This document shows positions 47,730-58,635 of a stretch of DNA of 64,000 nucleotides, in pieces. Location of the stretch: positions 62,001 to 126,000 of the forward strand of contig JAACJM010000083.1 in NCBI GenBank assembly GCA_013368315.1. The letters are read 5' to 3'. Source of the DNA: Tetrapyrgos nigripes (taxonomy: Eukaryota > Basidiomycota > Agaricomycetes > Agaricales > Campanellaceae). Positions within the stretch are counted from its first letter, which is position 1; each line of letters begins with the position of its first letter. Below the pieces are notes generated by a model. That model saw only the letters and a program-made list of their open reading frames with translations, made no database searches and was not told where the DNA came from. A program made the position numbers and the translations under genes.

Positions 47730-47800
47730 CATATTAGCTGGAAAGCTTCATGGTAGCAGAATTGAAGCTGAGGAATTGTTGTGCATTTTAAATCGTTGGC
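47730..47800 (-). pseudogene. Orphan start codon and promoter of the third tyrosinase
   Basis: On the minus strand ATG at 47751-47749 is followed by AAGCTTTCCAGC, which matches the first codons of the intact copies (ATGAGGTTTCCTAGC in copy 1). The upstream bases to about 47793 contain the same GTGCATTTTAAA-type block. Directly after the fifth codon the transposon end begins. The rest of the exon lies at 5982-6126. Confidence 0.8.
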
Positions 47801-48245
47801 TTCCATGAGTACATGAGTATTGCGCCCAATATGGAGGCAAAAGGGTACATCGTACACAGCCACTGATCCGCTCCTCGACTCTGTAGGATAGGATGTCCCT
47901 GTCGGTTACTCAAGTTCAGCGATCTACTTTATGACTCCACATTAAATTGTGGAGATCCAAAGATGAAGCAGCAAATCCTATCCAAGAATTCGTTACGACT
48001 CACATGAAATTGTGGAGATCCAAGACCAATCCAAGACGAAGCAGCAAATCTCATCTAAAATCCAAGAATTCCTGTGCGGAAGATCCAGCTCAGGATTGGT
48101 GGCTTGTAGAGTCTCCTGGTAGAAGCAAAGCTTCTAGAAGTATCTCGATTTTGTCAAGTAGAATAGAACAGTACTGTATCAGTGTATGTACAAGTTTGAC
48201 CTTGACTGCACATAGACGCGCGACGCGTCCTTGACATTTGCGCTC
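47801..48245. other. Intergenic region between the third tyrosinase start and SKI8
   Basis: Corresponds in patches to 2180-2970, for example the ACACAGCCAC(T/C)GATCCGCTCC string. It holds two direct copies of a segment around AAATTGTGGAGATCCAAAG (47945 and 48008). No gene. Confidence 0.55.
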
Positions 48246-49715
48246 ATGGTGAGCAGCTTCATAAACGACATCCTCACCCAGATTTCCTTAGTTCTTTACT
48301 ACTACAGAGTCTCGCATTTCTGCATTCTCATAACTCCAAAGAAGGTAAGTTTTCGCCACGTAAAAAATGCGTCTCATCCACTTACATCTCATTCCTCACT
48401 CTCAGCACATCAAGATGCGGTCTGGGGCGTAGCTTGGACGCAATCCGATACAGCAGTATCTATTTCAGCTGATGGATCTATACAGCAGTGGACGTGCTCT
48501 TCTGGTGACTCGTACTCTGACGGACCTCATTTTAAAACTCCTGCACCACACACATTGGGACTCGTCTCTCTTTCCGTATCTGCAGATGGTCGATTTGCTC
48601 TTTATGGCAGCCTTGAAGGTCTTACCACTCTATGGGATTTGAGTAGCGGGGAGATAGTCGGAAAATTTGAGAGTTATGTCCGGTCTGGGGAGGATGCTGA
48701 ACCTTGTGCGTTGTCATTTTCTGCTTGTCCTGTTTCGTTGTCTGATGCATTATGATCAGCATGGTGTGTCTCTCTAAATCCCCGAGGTTCAACGTACGCG
48801 TCTGCAGGAGCATCCGGAAAACTCTCCATTCATTCCGCAGAGCCTGGCAACTTTGGACAACGGCTCGCTACAATACCTTCGGGGAGAACTAAGTTTGGAA
48901 TGTATTGCGCCTATGTACGGATGGACCTCTTCCTCTGTCTCTCTTCCATATCCATTTTTTCTATCTTTCCTCCTCCCTGGCCATCACTGACATCGTCCCC
49001 TTAACTTATCAGAGCCCTGATGGCAAACGAGTCGCACTTTCCTCAGAGACAGGACAAATCTACATCTTTGACGTTGAGTCGAGCTCTCTTGTGAACTCGT
49101 TTACCTCCCATGCAATGTCCGTGCGCTCGCTGGCTTGGTCTCATGATTGCAACGTACGCAAATCCTTCCACTTCCTCCATTTTCTCCGTATCTCCGTATT
49201 CCTTCTTATACCACCTTATCCTCCGTGTCCTTTCTATCCTCCAATCTTCTAGTGTTCTCTTCTGACTTTCCCATCTCCCTCGTGTTTCTCATATAGCTCC
49301 TACTCAGCGCATCTGAAGACAAAAGACTCGTCCTGCACGATGTACGTGTATCACTGGGTAGTGGAGGAGGTGCCGTGGCTACCTTTAGCGGTCATTCTTC
49401 TTGGGTGCTCAGCGTGGATATATCGCCTGATGGACGATTAGGACTTTCTGGGTGAGTTGAATACCCATATGCGCTGTTAAACGCGATTTTATCTGACGAA
49501 CCCAAACCCAATCACTGAACAGATCCGCCGACAAAACCATCAAAGTATGGGACATCGCTGCTCGCGCAGCAGTATCGACTGTTCAAGATACCGGTGAAGT
49601 GTGGTCTGTATCGTGGAGGCCAAAACCTCCAGCGGTGGGGACAGCAGGAGCCTTTGTTTCTGGAGGTGAAGATGGTGTTGTGAGGTGGTGGCGAAGTGCT
49701 GGTGGGGGTGGTTGA
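48246..49715 (+). CDS. SKI8: SKI8/WDR61/Rec14-like WD40 protein
   Basis: WD40 propeller protein of the Ski complex (cytoplasmic 3'-5' mRNA decay with the exosome); orthologues also act in meiotic break formation (Rec14). My model gives 327 residues in seven exons: 48246-48248, 48308-48344, 48406-48705, 48760-48914, 49013-49153, 49297-49451 and 49523-49715, all in phase. The first exon is only the ATG. WD repeats are visible: AHQDAVWGVAWTQSDTAVS, SSGEIVGKFESYV, YCAYSPDGKRVALSSETGQI, SHAMSVRSLAWSHD, LLLSASEDKRLVLHDVR, SGHSSWVLSVDISPDGRLG and SGGEDGVVRWWRS at the C-terminus. Length fits the family. A decayed copy lies at 2972. Confidence 0.9.
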
Positions 49716-50389
49716 TCATGATCATTGTGAAGGAGGGTGCCAAAGGCTTCCTCACGAGGGAGACCAGTTAAAATTTGGCAGTGCTGACAAGTCGATTTCT
49801 TGAGATTGGGCTAAAGTGGAGAGTGTGTATGTAATGTCAACTATACCGGTGTATTGAAAAAGAAACTTGCTTTCGGTTGCTGACAGCGACCGCTCATGAA
49901 CACTCAGAACTGTGGAGTACTGAGTAATGGAGACGCATAGCTCAAAGCCTCGCTGGAGTCATGACAGAGCTTAGCTTCGCTATGTGAATTTGATTCAAAT
50001 CCTGGTCAAAGTTCAGGCCTCTAAGGCATGAGGCTGCTGCGGCATACTCGGTAACTGTCCCACCGCTCCACGCATATTTTGGGGTCTCTATAATTGTTCC
50101 AGCCAGGTATGAACAGAATTTTAGTAATGTACTGTGCAAGAGAAAGCAACGATTAGAACCCAAATGTCTAAAACAAGTCCTTAAAGTGCAGGAATCAAGG
50201 TGAGTATAAGACTCGGATATCCAACCGGGAAAGAAAAGAGTGGACGTTGATGAAATTACACAAGGATTACATACATGCAGTCGTCATTAGCAACTGCAGA
50301 CTACCCCGCAGTTCCAAATTGTCCAGGATTAGGCTATGTGATAGGTCATGAAGAAGATGGAGTCAAATGTAGCACGGCTAAAAAAATCT
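49716..50389. other. Intergenic region, SKI8 to glucanase
   Basis: No gene. A GATTCAAATCC string near 49991 resembles a tRNA B box, but no tRNA arms can be drawn around it. Convergent 3' ends of the two flanking genes. Confidence 0.6.
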
Positions 50390-51818
50390 TCACAGGCCCA
50401 AAGCCGCGACACCCAGGAATAGCGCAAGGGCAGACATCATGGTCGTACCACTCACGGAGAGTGAAAGAGCCGAGTTGCCCCCGTTGTCGCCGCTAGAGGG
50501 ACTTGTACTATCACCACCAGTGGCAGTTGGTCCTTGTCCTGGACTGACGGTGGCGGTCGAAGTGTTACTAATAAGAATATGGTTCAGAACAACTACAACT
50601 CATGCATAAGTGATGCAGAAAAACTCACGTCGTGAACACACGGAGGTAGTTGATATCCCAGTAGGCATCGGCGTAGTTTGCAGGATCACCAACTAGAGCA
50701 GAGCAATTCGGGGCGACGGAACCACAAGTCTGCTGGAAGACTTGGTCGTTCCCAGCAAAAGCACCACAGATGTCGATGTACTACGAACCGAGCTTGAGTA
50801 TACTTGTAACATGTATTCTTAGAATGCGATGACTCACCAGAGTAATGATCTGCGGACCAAACACCGTCGAGGGATTACATCCACTTGCAGGGAAGAACGC
50901 AGCAGGAGTCGAAAACTTGGTGGTATCAGGATTTGTATCAATCCCACTAGGCACACTATTCCTCTCCCAGAACCACATCGTTATTCCATTTTCATCCCAC
51001 AATGTAGCGTACACCCCTCCTCCGTTACTGTTAAATCCACTTCCAAACGAGTTGTCTGATGCATCCTGGACAACACAGCCTGTGTTTTGATTGTTTTCGG
51101 GAACGACGGTACAGTTATTGGGAGTAGCTGTTGGTGTTCCGGTTTGGTTGGTGTTGTCTGCTTGCATGCAAGTTCCGGCGGTTGAACCAGCGTGAAGGGA
51201 GTACTGATTCTTGGTGGCACGGTTGACTTGCTCCACGATATCGATTTCACCTTGCTCCGGCCATTGCTGACCTTGAGTGAATAAGGCAGGCCAAACCGAG
51301 CACTGTGTAAATATTGTCAAAAAATGAAAGGTGGAGAGTCGGTAAGTACGCACCCCAAAAGGAATATGGTTAGCATCGAATACAAGCAAGCTCCCAATTG
51401 ACATCAGGTCGTTGCTCATCAAATAGACAGTGTTTCGGCCAAAGGTTATGTCTCCTGCACCGTTGGTCGTGTTGTCTACTTTAATAATAGCGTGTCCGTT
51501 GGAGTCGACAAAAGTCAAGTTGGAAGCGAGAGCTTGATCTTGGCCGAGGAAGTGCACATTTCCTGTTGCAAGAGGTTCGGCATTGAGTGAAGCGGGAAAG
51601 ATAGAGGCAACCGACCAAAGTTATTAGAGTCAATGGCGCTTTCGTTGTATTTGAAGCCTTCGAAGCTGTTCGTCACCAAGTTAGACCACATGGCCCGTAA
51701 GTATGAAGATAATCTGAACGAACAAGTTGGGACCGCTAAAATCCATAGACAGATGGTACTGTTGAGCCCCAACAGCAGTCGCAAGTGTTGCAAGGGCGAC
51801 GAATTGGCGTGATATCAT
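50390..51818 (-). CDS. GPI-anchored GH16 endo-1,3(4)-beta-glucanase
   Basis: Glycoside hydrolase family 16 enzyme that cleaves beta-1,3 and beta-1,3/1,4-glucans, probably in the fungal wall. Six exons in phase: 51818-51724, 51665-51616, 51562-51354, 51302-50838, 50780-50629 and 50567-50390, for 382 residues. Signal peptide MISRQFVALATLATAVGAQ; then YHLSMDFSGPN and FFEGFKYNESAIDSNNFGN. The catalytic ExDxxE site is GEIDIVEQVN (exon 4), preceded by VWPALFTQGQQWP. YIDICGAFAGN follows in exon 5. The last exon encodes a Ser/Thr/Gly-rich spacer and a hydrophobic end (LALFLGVAALGL), a likely GPI-anchor signal. A TATATATA run lies about 60 bases upstream of the start. Confidence 0.93.
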
Positions 51819-52452
51819 CGTAAGGTGAAGGTAGGGAGAAAGAAGGGAAAAATGAGGACATCCAGTGCCGGCATCTATATATATCAAGGTGCTGCGCGAC
51901 GGTTACACACAGACCGTCAAAGTTAGAACAAGCACTGGGCTTATGTCACCATGACCAAAACGGCTCCAACCTTTTGCCACAGCATTTACCAAGGGAAAAA
52001 AGTACTTGCAGCCTATCGTGGTCTTGCTCAGTAGTGTGATTTTCAGCTCATGAATAACCTCGATTTGCTGAAGACAAACCCCTCCAACTGAACGATACTC
52101 ATCTATCGGAAGCTTATAAATAACCACCGACGGTCATGATGAACTGATGAGAATACATCTCGGCTTAGCTATTCTGTCTCAGAGAATTCAGAGTACAGAC
52201 AGACTCTTGAGTGGCGGACAAGAGTGGGTCGTTGGTCAAGTCCAATTCGCGTACCTGGTCTGATTTTGATGTCCAGGCACTTGTACCACGCGTACATACA
52301 CATGAGTTCAGCTTGCAAGGGTCTGACAAGGGTCGGGAAAGGGCTGCCATTGCCGCCCAATGACTCGAACAAAATACAAGTTGCAATTGGGTACAGGGCG
52401 AGGAACATATCCTTCGTCTTTCGCTCAACGCGAATCTGATTGGGTACCACTA
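51819..52452. other. Intergenic region, glucanase to acid phosphatase
   Basis: It contains the glucanase promoter with a TATATATA run at about 51876-51884. No further gene is supported. Confidence 0.6.
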
Positions 52453-54543
52453 CTACGAGGTACATGCGGCATAAAGTTGTGAACCTGTTCCAATCATAGA
52501 ATCTATATCTATAGGTCCGTGAAGAACGCAGCAGATGAGAAACCGTGTAGAAAGGTCAAAAACAAAGAAAAAACTTACAACTAAACACATTTTCCACCGG
52601 TACCATATCCAAAATGCCTAATGGTGTCGAGGTGACCATAGGTTGTCCACCCCAAAGGACACGGAGGAAATACTTGTTGCTCTTATTCTTATAAAGTTCA
52701 AAGACAATTTCAGAACCCCTGATGAGATGGAAAAGACAATATGAGTGGTAATTGAGCTATTGAAAAACATAGACACTGACATCCCGGGCCAATGCATCTC
52801 GGATATCTGGAAGAAGCCCAGAACGGGGGAAACAGATCCGTCGTGTGCGACCTGGATAAGAGAAGACGAACTCAATTGTCATGGATTAGTCTGCAGACAG
52901 GAAATACTTACATTGTGGAAATATTTAACCTGTCAGGATGAGAGACAAAATCAGCTGAATCCCCATCTTGCGCAAGCAGAACACAGACCTCGCTTTTTCC
53001 CGAGATCTTATCTTCCAAATGTCCCTTCAGCTCAAGTATCCAAGCCCCATAGTGTAATGCAGAATAAAGGGAGGAGTTGTCAGCGTCTCGGAAGTAGTAC
53101 GAGTATTCCCAATTGCCCAGGCGGTATACTGTGTCTGCCTGTATAAGATGGACGCTGATCATCAGAGATGGGATAAGCAGCCGGAAGGCAGAAACGCACC
53201 TCATCCTGGGTAACGCATAAGCTGGTATCATTAACACTGCACGGTAATGGCTTTCCGTGGCACTGTTTTGCGCTCAAATTATCGTAATAACTGCAGGGTA
53301 TAGGTGAATCATTAGTTTACCGCTAGCAATAATTGGACTCACTGGTCGAAACTGGTATGCCAGCCAGCTGTATCATCTCTCTGAATACCCGACACCTTAT
53401 CCAGCTTATCATACAAATTTGATGCAGCACTCAAGTGATTAGTCCAGTTGCTATTACCAGTGGTATATGCAGACCGGATAGAGTCGCCGTTCGGACACGA
53501 GTAAGTAGGCTCGAGGGAATCATATGAACTGTACTGAATCAGAGCTTGGACATTTTGAGATTGGGGAAAGAGGCCTTTCAGGAGGCCACCAGCGACTTGT
53601 GAAGTGATGACGTTGTTGGTGACTCCTATAATCAAGATTTAGTGAGATGGACATGGTTTTGAAGGAACTTGGAGACGAACGGATTTTGAACTTGTTAGAG
53701 TCCACCGAGTTGGTAAGGCCCAGACGGTGAGCGTAGACAGAGCGGATATCCTGAAGTGAAAAGTTCCTGGTAAGAATTCGTGGATTTTACTTGAATTTGG
53801 GATGACTCACTGCGCCATGCGTGTGCGAGTCTTCTATGCCTTCCGGGGTGATTTGAGGGAATTGACAGCTGGCGCACGATGAGGAAACAATCCCATACGT
53901 TTCAGACGTCAATGGAACATACCTAGAGCCAAAACCAGGACCAACGGTGTTCGTCCAAGGGTTATCTTCATTAGTGAAGGCTTGCCACTACTCAAAAATA
54001 AGCTGTGAAGTACGGAAGAATAGGAGGGTCTACTCACTTGTACTTCCGTCACCTGTGCGGCTACACCATTCGGACTAGATGGATTCTAGTCAATACGCGC
54101 CTAGTGCTGAGAATACGGTACAATCACCCTTTCCCGTAAGTGACGGGTCCTGCTTTTTGGCAGGGCCAAGGAATGTCTTCTTTGAAGAATGTGTTGGACG
54201 CGTAAGGAGTGCGTTTGTGATGTCTCTGAATGATCTCGATGTACTCCAGCGTAAACTTGTTTGAAGGGGTTCTGCAGCAGATATTAAAACCGACGCTAGC
54301 CATTAGGAGCTTGCAAACTCACTTGTATTCCCTGGTCCTTACATGAGGCATATTGCACCAATTGTACACGCCATATACATCATCAGAAGTATCGGACGAG
54401 TTGAAGATTCCTGGAGCGCCAGAGCCGTTGAGAACGAAGGTCAAGTTGTTGATGCTAGTCGAGGACGGAGGATAGTGAACAACAGCTGCATTGGCAAGCG
54501 ACACAGCAGCGGCGAGAGTCAGAGTGCTGAAAAAGAAGGACAT
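52453..54543 (-). CDS. Secreted histidine acid phosphatase (branch 2, phytase-like)
   Basis: Histidine phosphatase that frees phosphate from organic esters outside the cell. Signal peptide MSFFFSTLTLAAAVSLANA. Exon 1 ends YNWCNMPHVRTREY. The catalytic motif is QRHHKRTPYASNTF (about 54200-54240), with His as the nucleophile. Further blocks are WQAFTNEDNPWT, ASCQFPQITPEGIEDS, VTNNVITSQVAGGLLKGLFP, SLEPTYSCPNGDS, GWHTSFDQ, CHGKPLPCSVNDTS and YRLGNWEYSYYFRDAD. The proton-donor HD is in NVAHDGSVSPVLGFF (about 52820-52850), and FLRVLWGGQPMVTSTPLG follows. The last exon ends IGTGSQLYAACTS, TAG at 52453-52455. About ten introns; I traced a consistent frame across them. A TATAAG box lies about 45 bases upstream. 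Confidence 0.9.
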
Positions 54544-54583
54544 CTTGCCGTCAGACTAGCAGTAGAGTTCCAGACTGGTCGGT

Positions 54584-54595
54584 CTTATATCAGTA
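54584..54595 (-). promoter_or_regulatory. TATA-like box of the acid phosphatase gene
   Basis: GATATAAGACC on the minus strand, about 45 bases upstream of the start codon at 54543. Confidence 0.45.
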
Positions 54596-54976
54596 CTCGA
54601 CGTTCAAATTCAGAGGCGATTGTACCTGTCGTAACTGTTCCACGAACGTTTGTCACCGGGTGCGCATGCCAGCAGTACTCATGACGCTTTGATAGAAGGT
54701 GATGCGACTAAAAATTGTAATAGCTGCTGGTGTGTTTTGTACGACGAGCAAGGGAAAACGCAGAGTGGAGGCGGTTTACGGTGGTCATGGCTGGAGAAAA
54801 TGCACTAGCCAGATCAGTCGACTTAGGAAGACTAGAGAAAATGAATTTGTTGTTTGACCACGGCCCATCAACGTTGCACCTCAAGCCCATAGGCTTCGCC
54901 AGCGCTCTCTCTCGGAGATTTTCGGTTATATATGCTTGTGTGCTTCAGGCTGACATATATTATAGAGTAAACCCTC
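54596..54976. other. Divergent promoter region, acid phosphatase and PLC-like gene
   Basis: No gene is supported. A plus-strand frame runs across 54730-55026, but it overlaps the TATA box and start of the next gene and has no motif. Shared upstream region of two secreted hydrolases. Confidence 0.55.
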
Positions 54977-54986
54977 TATATATAAA
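54977..54986 (+). promoter_or_regulatory. TATA box of the PLC-like gene
   Basis: TATATATAAA, 37 bases before the start codon at 55023. Confidence 0.6.
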
Positions 54987-55022
54987 CCCCCTTGGTCCTT
55001 CTAGGCTTTTGCACCAACAGCC

Positions 55023-56516
55023 ATGAAACAGACGTTCCATCCTCGGTGTTTGGCAGTCCTGGTCCTGGTCTTTTCTATATCAAGTTTTGCGGCCTCTTCT
55101 CAGACCTATCTTTCTGAAAGCGCCCTTGCTGAAATTCTGGAACGAGGAGCACCCATCCTAGGTGCGTGCTACGTTTTGCTCTGACTCGCTTTGAACTGAC
55201 GCGAACCCATGACATTAGGTTTCGATGATGGATGCTCGAAGAGTGTACCAACCTGCGACTGGATGGCTAAGATTCCCGACAACACCAAGCTAGTCCATAT
55301 GAATCTACCAGGAACTCATGACACTGCAACTTGTCCGTATTGTCCTTCATTAGCGACGCTTGGGCAATCCTCACATCTCTCACAGGGAACTACACGCAGG
55401 AGACTCAAGACGCTCTTCTAGGATACACTGGAGTGTACGTTCTTCGGTCTACCAGATTGAAAGTCTTTCACTAACTTTTTTTTATGCAGCATTCCAGAGG
55501 CTAAATTCTTCCAATGCCAAGAGCACTCCATCTTCCAGATGTTGAACGGAGGCATCCGAGTATTCGATTTGCGCTTTGCATGGAATCCTGGAAATCAGAC
55601 CATTGGCTTTTATCATGCCCAGGCCCTCCTCGCACCAACCACCAGAGTGGAAGATGTATTCTTCGGTCTCTACAGCTGGCTGGATAAGCACCCTACCGAG
55701 ACTCTTCTCGTTTCTCTCAATCACGAAAGCGGCACCGGTACTCCAAATAATCCTGAACTACAAGAACATCTGTACAATATCTTCAACTCGGAACTTGCGA
55801 AGAGATATTGGTTGCAGACGAATGGCACAGTGAGCATTGGGGTTTGCATCTTCTTCTCTGACATCTGCTGACTGCACATGTAGCTCGGAACACTTCAAGA
55901 GTCCAGAGGAAAAATTATTTTACTTCAACGATTCAACTATGACATGCTTCCACCAGCCATGTCTGCTCGCATCGGGATTCATCTGGAACCAGGTCAATGG
56001 ACCGACAATGGAGCCAACATCACTCTCATATACAACCAGGCTAAGATTCAAATTGCGTATATTGAGGTGCGTACTAATCGCTTTCCCTTGTTCATTCTCA
56101 TCATTCGTTCGCTCACTCATTTCCATCAGGACTACTACGAGATCGGGTTACCGCAAGGATCTGGCGCTGCTCTCAACATCAAATGGAAACTCAACGCGAC
56201 GTTTGCCCATCTTCAAGACGCTGCTACTCTTCACCCAGACCAGCTCTACATCTCCTTCGCCAGCTCAGAGCATAATGACGACGTTCCTCCTGAATATCCA
56301 AGGATTATGGCGTTGGGCAATGGTACAGACGTGCCTGGCGTGAATCAACAGCTTTTGCCTTGGTTGCGAGAAAGGAAGGGGCAGAAGTTTGGAATCATCA
56401 GTGAGTATCTCATCTTTCTTGGATATTCTCTCCAGTCATACTGATTGACGATTGCTTCAGTGCTGGACTTTTTCGACAGCGTTCCTGGTCTGGTCGAAGC
56501 TGTCATTGGAATGTGA
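55023..56516 (+). CDS. Secreted PI-PLC X-domain-like phosphodiesterase
   Basis: Member of the PLC-like phosphodiesterase superfamily (TIM barrel). Seven exons in phase: 55023-55161, 55219-55332, 55386-55434, 55490-55829, 55884-56066, 56130-56400 and 56461-56516, for 383 residues. A signal peptide (MKQTFHPRCLAVLVLVFSIS) starts it. The first catalytic His region is MNLPGTHDTATWNYT. Further family blocks are FFQCQEHSIFQMLNGGIRVF, DLRFAW, FYHAQALL, TLLVSLNHESGTG and GKIILLQRFNYDMLPP. The end is GIIMLDFFDSVPGLVEAVI. The substrate could be phosphatidylinositol or a GPI-type lipid; bacterial-type enzymes need no calcium. Substrate unproven. Confidence 0.9.
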
Positions 56517-56804
56517 ACATTCATATAATCCGCTTGTGCATAATTTATACACCACAAAGCCTCAAATAGAATACAGAAGATGAAAGTCTAGGAGAAAAGG
56601 AAGGTAGGAGCCGCTGGCGATGCTATGCACTTTAATGAGGCTTTCAATTACAATGGTTGCTTTCATGCGTTGTCATTTTGCTCGTCAAATAATGGGTCGT
56701 GCATATATATACACCAAGCATCCATGCAGTATCGGTACAGTAGCAGTAGCAGATTATTAACGTACAATTGACCAAAAGGAGTCCTATCTGATCTGGCACC
56801 TGCC
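56517..56804. other. Intergenic region, convergent ends
   Basis: A gap of 288 bases between the convergent PLC-like gene and coiled-coil gene A. Nothing recognisable except a TATATATAC run near 56704. Confidence 0.6.
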
Positions 56805-58415
56805 TCAATGCTGGTGCAAAGTCGGAAGATTGAAAGCTGCTAACAATGCAGGAACGACGACGGGGTTCTCACACTCCTGCTCTACACTCTTCACAAGCAT
56901 TTCCAACTGTTCGCGTTTCTTGTGCTCTTCCTCCAGCAACCTCTCAGTCTCGAATACCTTCTCTTCAAGCTCTGAAAACAAAGTTGACAAGTGAGCTCAA
57001 GATCTGCAGCAGATATGGGATAGACACTAACCCTTCGTACTTGCATATAGATATTTCTGCTCGCTTTCGTCTTTCGCACCCATATGTCGCATTTTTGCTT
57101 CCAGGACGATAGCCTTGGAGGAGAGAGACGTCATCGTACGTCTGTTATTCCAGAATTCCCGAGACAGAGAGGCTATTTCCAAAGCATTTGGGTTAGGCTT
57201 CACGGGCTTAATAACAGCGGAAGACGTTGTCTGGGTGTATGAAACTTTTTGACACTTTGTTTGTTGAGGGGAAACTTCGTCTGGTTCAGAAAGACGCTTT
57301 CTCGGATGAACCACCTAGTATATTACATAAAGATGTCAGTAAACACACGGTATGGGCTAGTTCGTCGCCTACGGGTCCTGCTTTGGTACCATCTAATTCA
57401 GCTGCATCTGTTAGCGAATTCCCTGGACGCGTTATGCTTGGAGGGCTGTCGGTCGGTTGCAGAGGCTCATCGTGTGTTTGGACTGGTAGTGGTGTCAGCT
57501 CCTTGGGAGAACGGTCTGACGAGTGATAGTTGGTAGAGCCTCCTGACGGTCCTCTACCAGTAGCGTCAATCATCTTGGTTTGCACAAAGAGGGGCTCATT
57601 CGATTTCGATTGCAGAGGCATATCAAGTCTCTTCAGCTGCGGTAGTAACTCTACAAAGGATCGTTCTGAAGAGCTGTCATCGCGAGCTGAATCGACCATT
57701 TCGGCTTGCATGGCCCGAGGACAGGAGGGTGTTTTGAGAGGAAGGACTGCTGCTAGTTCCGACTGGCCGTTTTCGGTTCGTATCTGCGGTGTGGGTGTGG
57801 TTTGTGATTCCTGGGTCTGAGGTGAATTGCTGCTGTTTGACGCCAACCTACAAAACTTTATCACTCCTTTTTTCTTCCCAAACAATATCAGAACGCACAT
57901 TGGAGGTATATTCGAAGACTGAGACTGTTTTTCTGCACTCATGGAGAGTGTTTCACTGCATTCCCCAATAATCATTTCAACGCAATCGTGTCGTGTTGGG
58001 AAATGGGCAGACATACATGGAGCACGCTCTTTTGGCTTCCTTGATGCGAAAATCAGTCTCTTGCAACTTGATAATTGTGGTGATCATCGTCTGTGACGAC
58101 TATACATGGATATCAAGAAATCGTGTTGGTGGACAGATTTTGCAACGTTGAAGAGCAGCTCCTCACCTTTTTAAGGTTTTTGAACGCGAAATATATGCTG
58201 TTTGACGTGTTATCTGTCCAGGTATTATCCTCTGGAGGGAACGGGAGCTTCAGATACTCCAAATCCTTCCGAAGTTTGGAAGCAATATTTTCTGTGCTGC
58301 CTGTACACATCCATTGCGCCATCCGGGATTGGGGAGAATACTTGATGCGTATGACGAAGCGTGCGCTGGAGACTGGCATCGAGCGAGGACGAAAAGAGGA
58401 GTGAAGAAGAGTCAA
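56805..58415 (-). CDS. Coiled-coil family protein, paralogue A
   Basis: Multi-exon gene of unknown function; start at 58415 or 58379. The N-terminal module of about 70 residues has FVIRIKYSPQ, IASKLRKDLEYLKLPFPPED and SIYFAFKNLKK. The middle (58014-57286) is Ser/Pro/Thr-rich and looks disordered (PQTQESQTTPTP). The C-terminal part has EIASLSREFWNNRRTMTSLS, then a heptad-rich helix ERLLEEEHKKREQLEMLV and the end ENPVVVPALLAAF, TGA at 56805-56807. The same order of modules recurs in the next gene (58636-61203), so the two are tandem duplicates. No enzyme motif is visible. A scaffold or adaptor role is guesswork. Confidence 0.65.
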
Positions 58416-58635
58416 GGTTTAATAGGGTTTAATAGTAAGATAATGAGTGGCATTGTTGTCGCCCTGGTCCAGGTCATGGTCAAACTTAAAGATCGTTCTG
58501 GGTATCACGTGTGGCGCACGAGGACGCGTCGCGTCGATCGCGTCACAACTACACGTTTTTCGAGTCCTACTTATATTGAGGCATAATGTCCACTACAGCA
58601 AAACGACGGTAGCAAAAAACAAAAGTAAAACTCCT
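58416..58635. other. Intergenic region between paralogues A and B
   Basis: 220 bases with no gene, a likely promoter of A. It contains CACGTG near 58507 and a GACGCGTCGCGTCGATCGCG GC-rich string near 58523, which could be regulatory. Confidence 0.4.

Noticed and set aside
49930..50010. tRNA gene near GATTCAAATCC
   Set aside because: No T-stem pairing around the loop and no acceptor stem.
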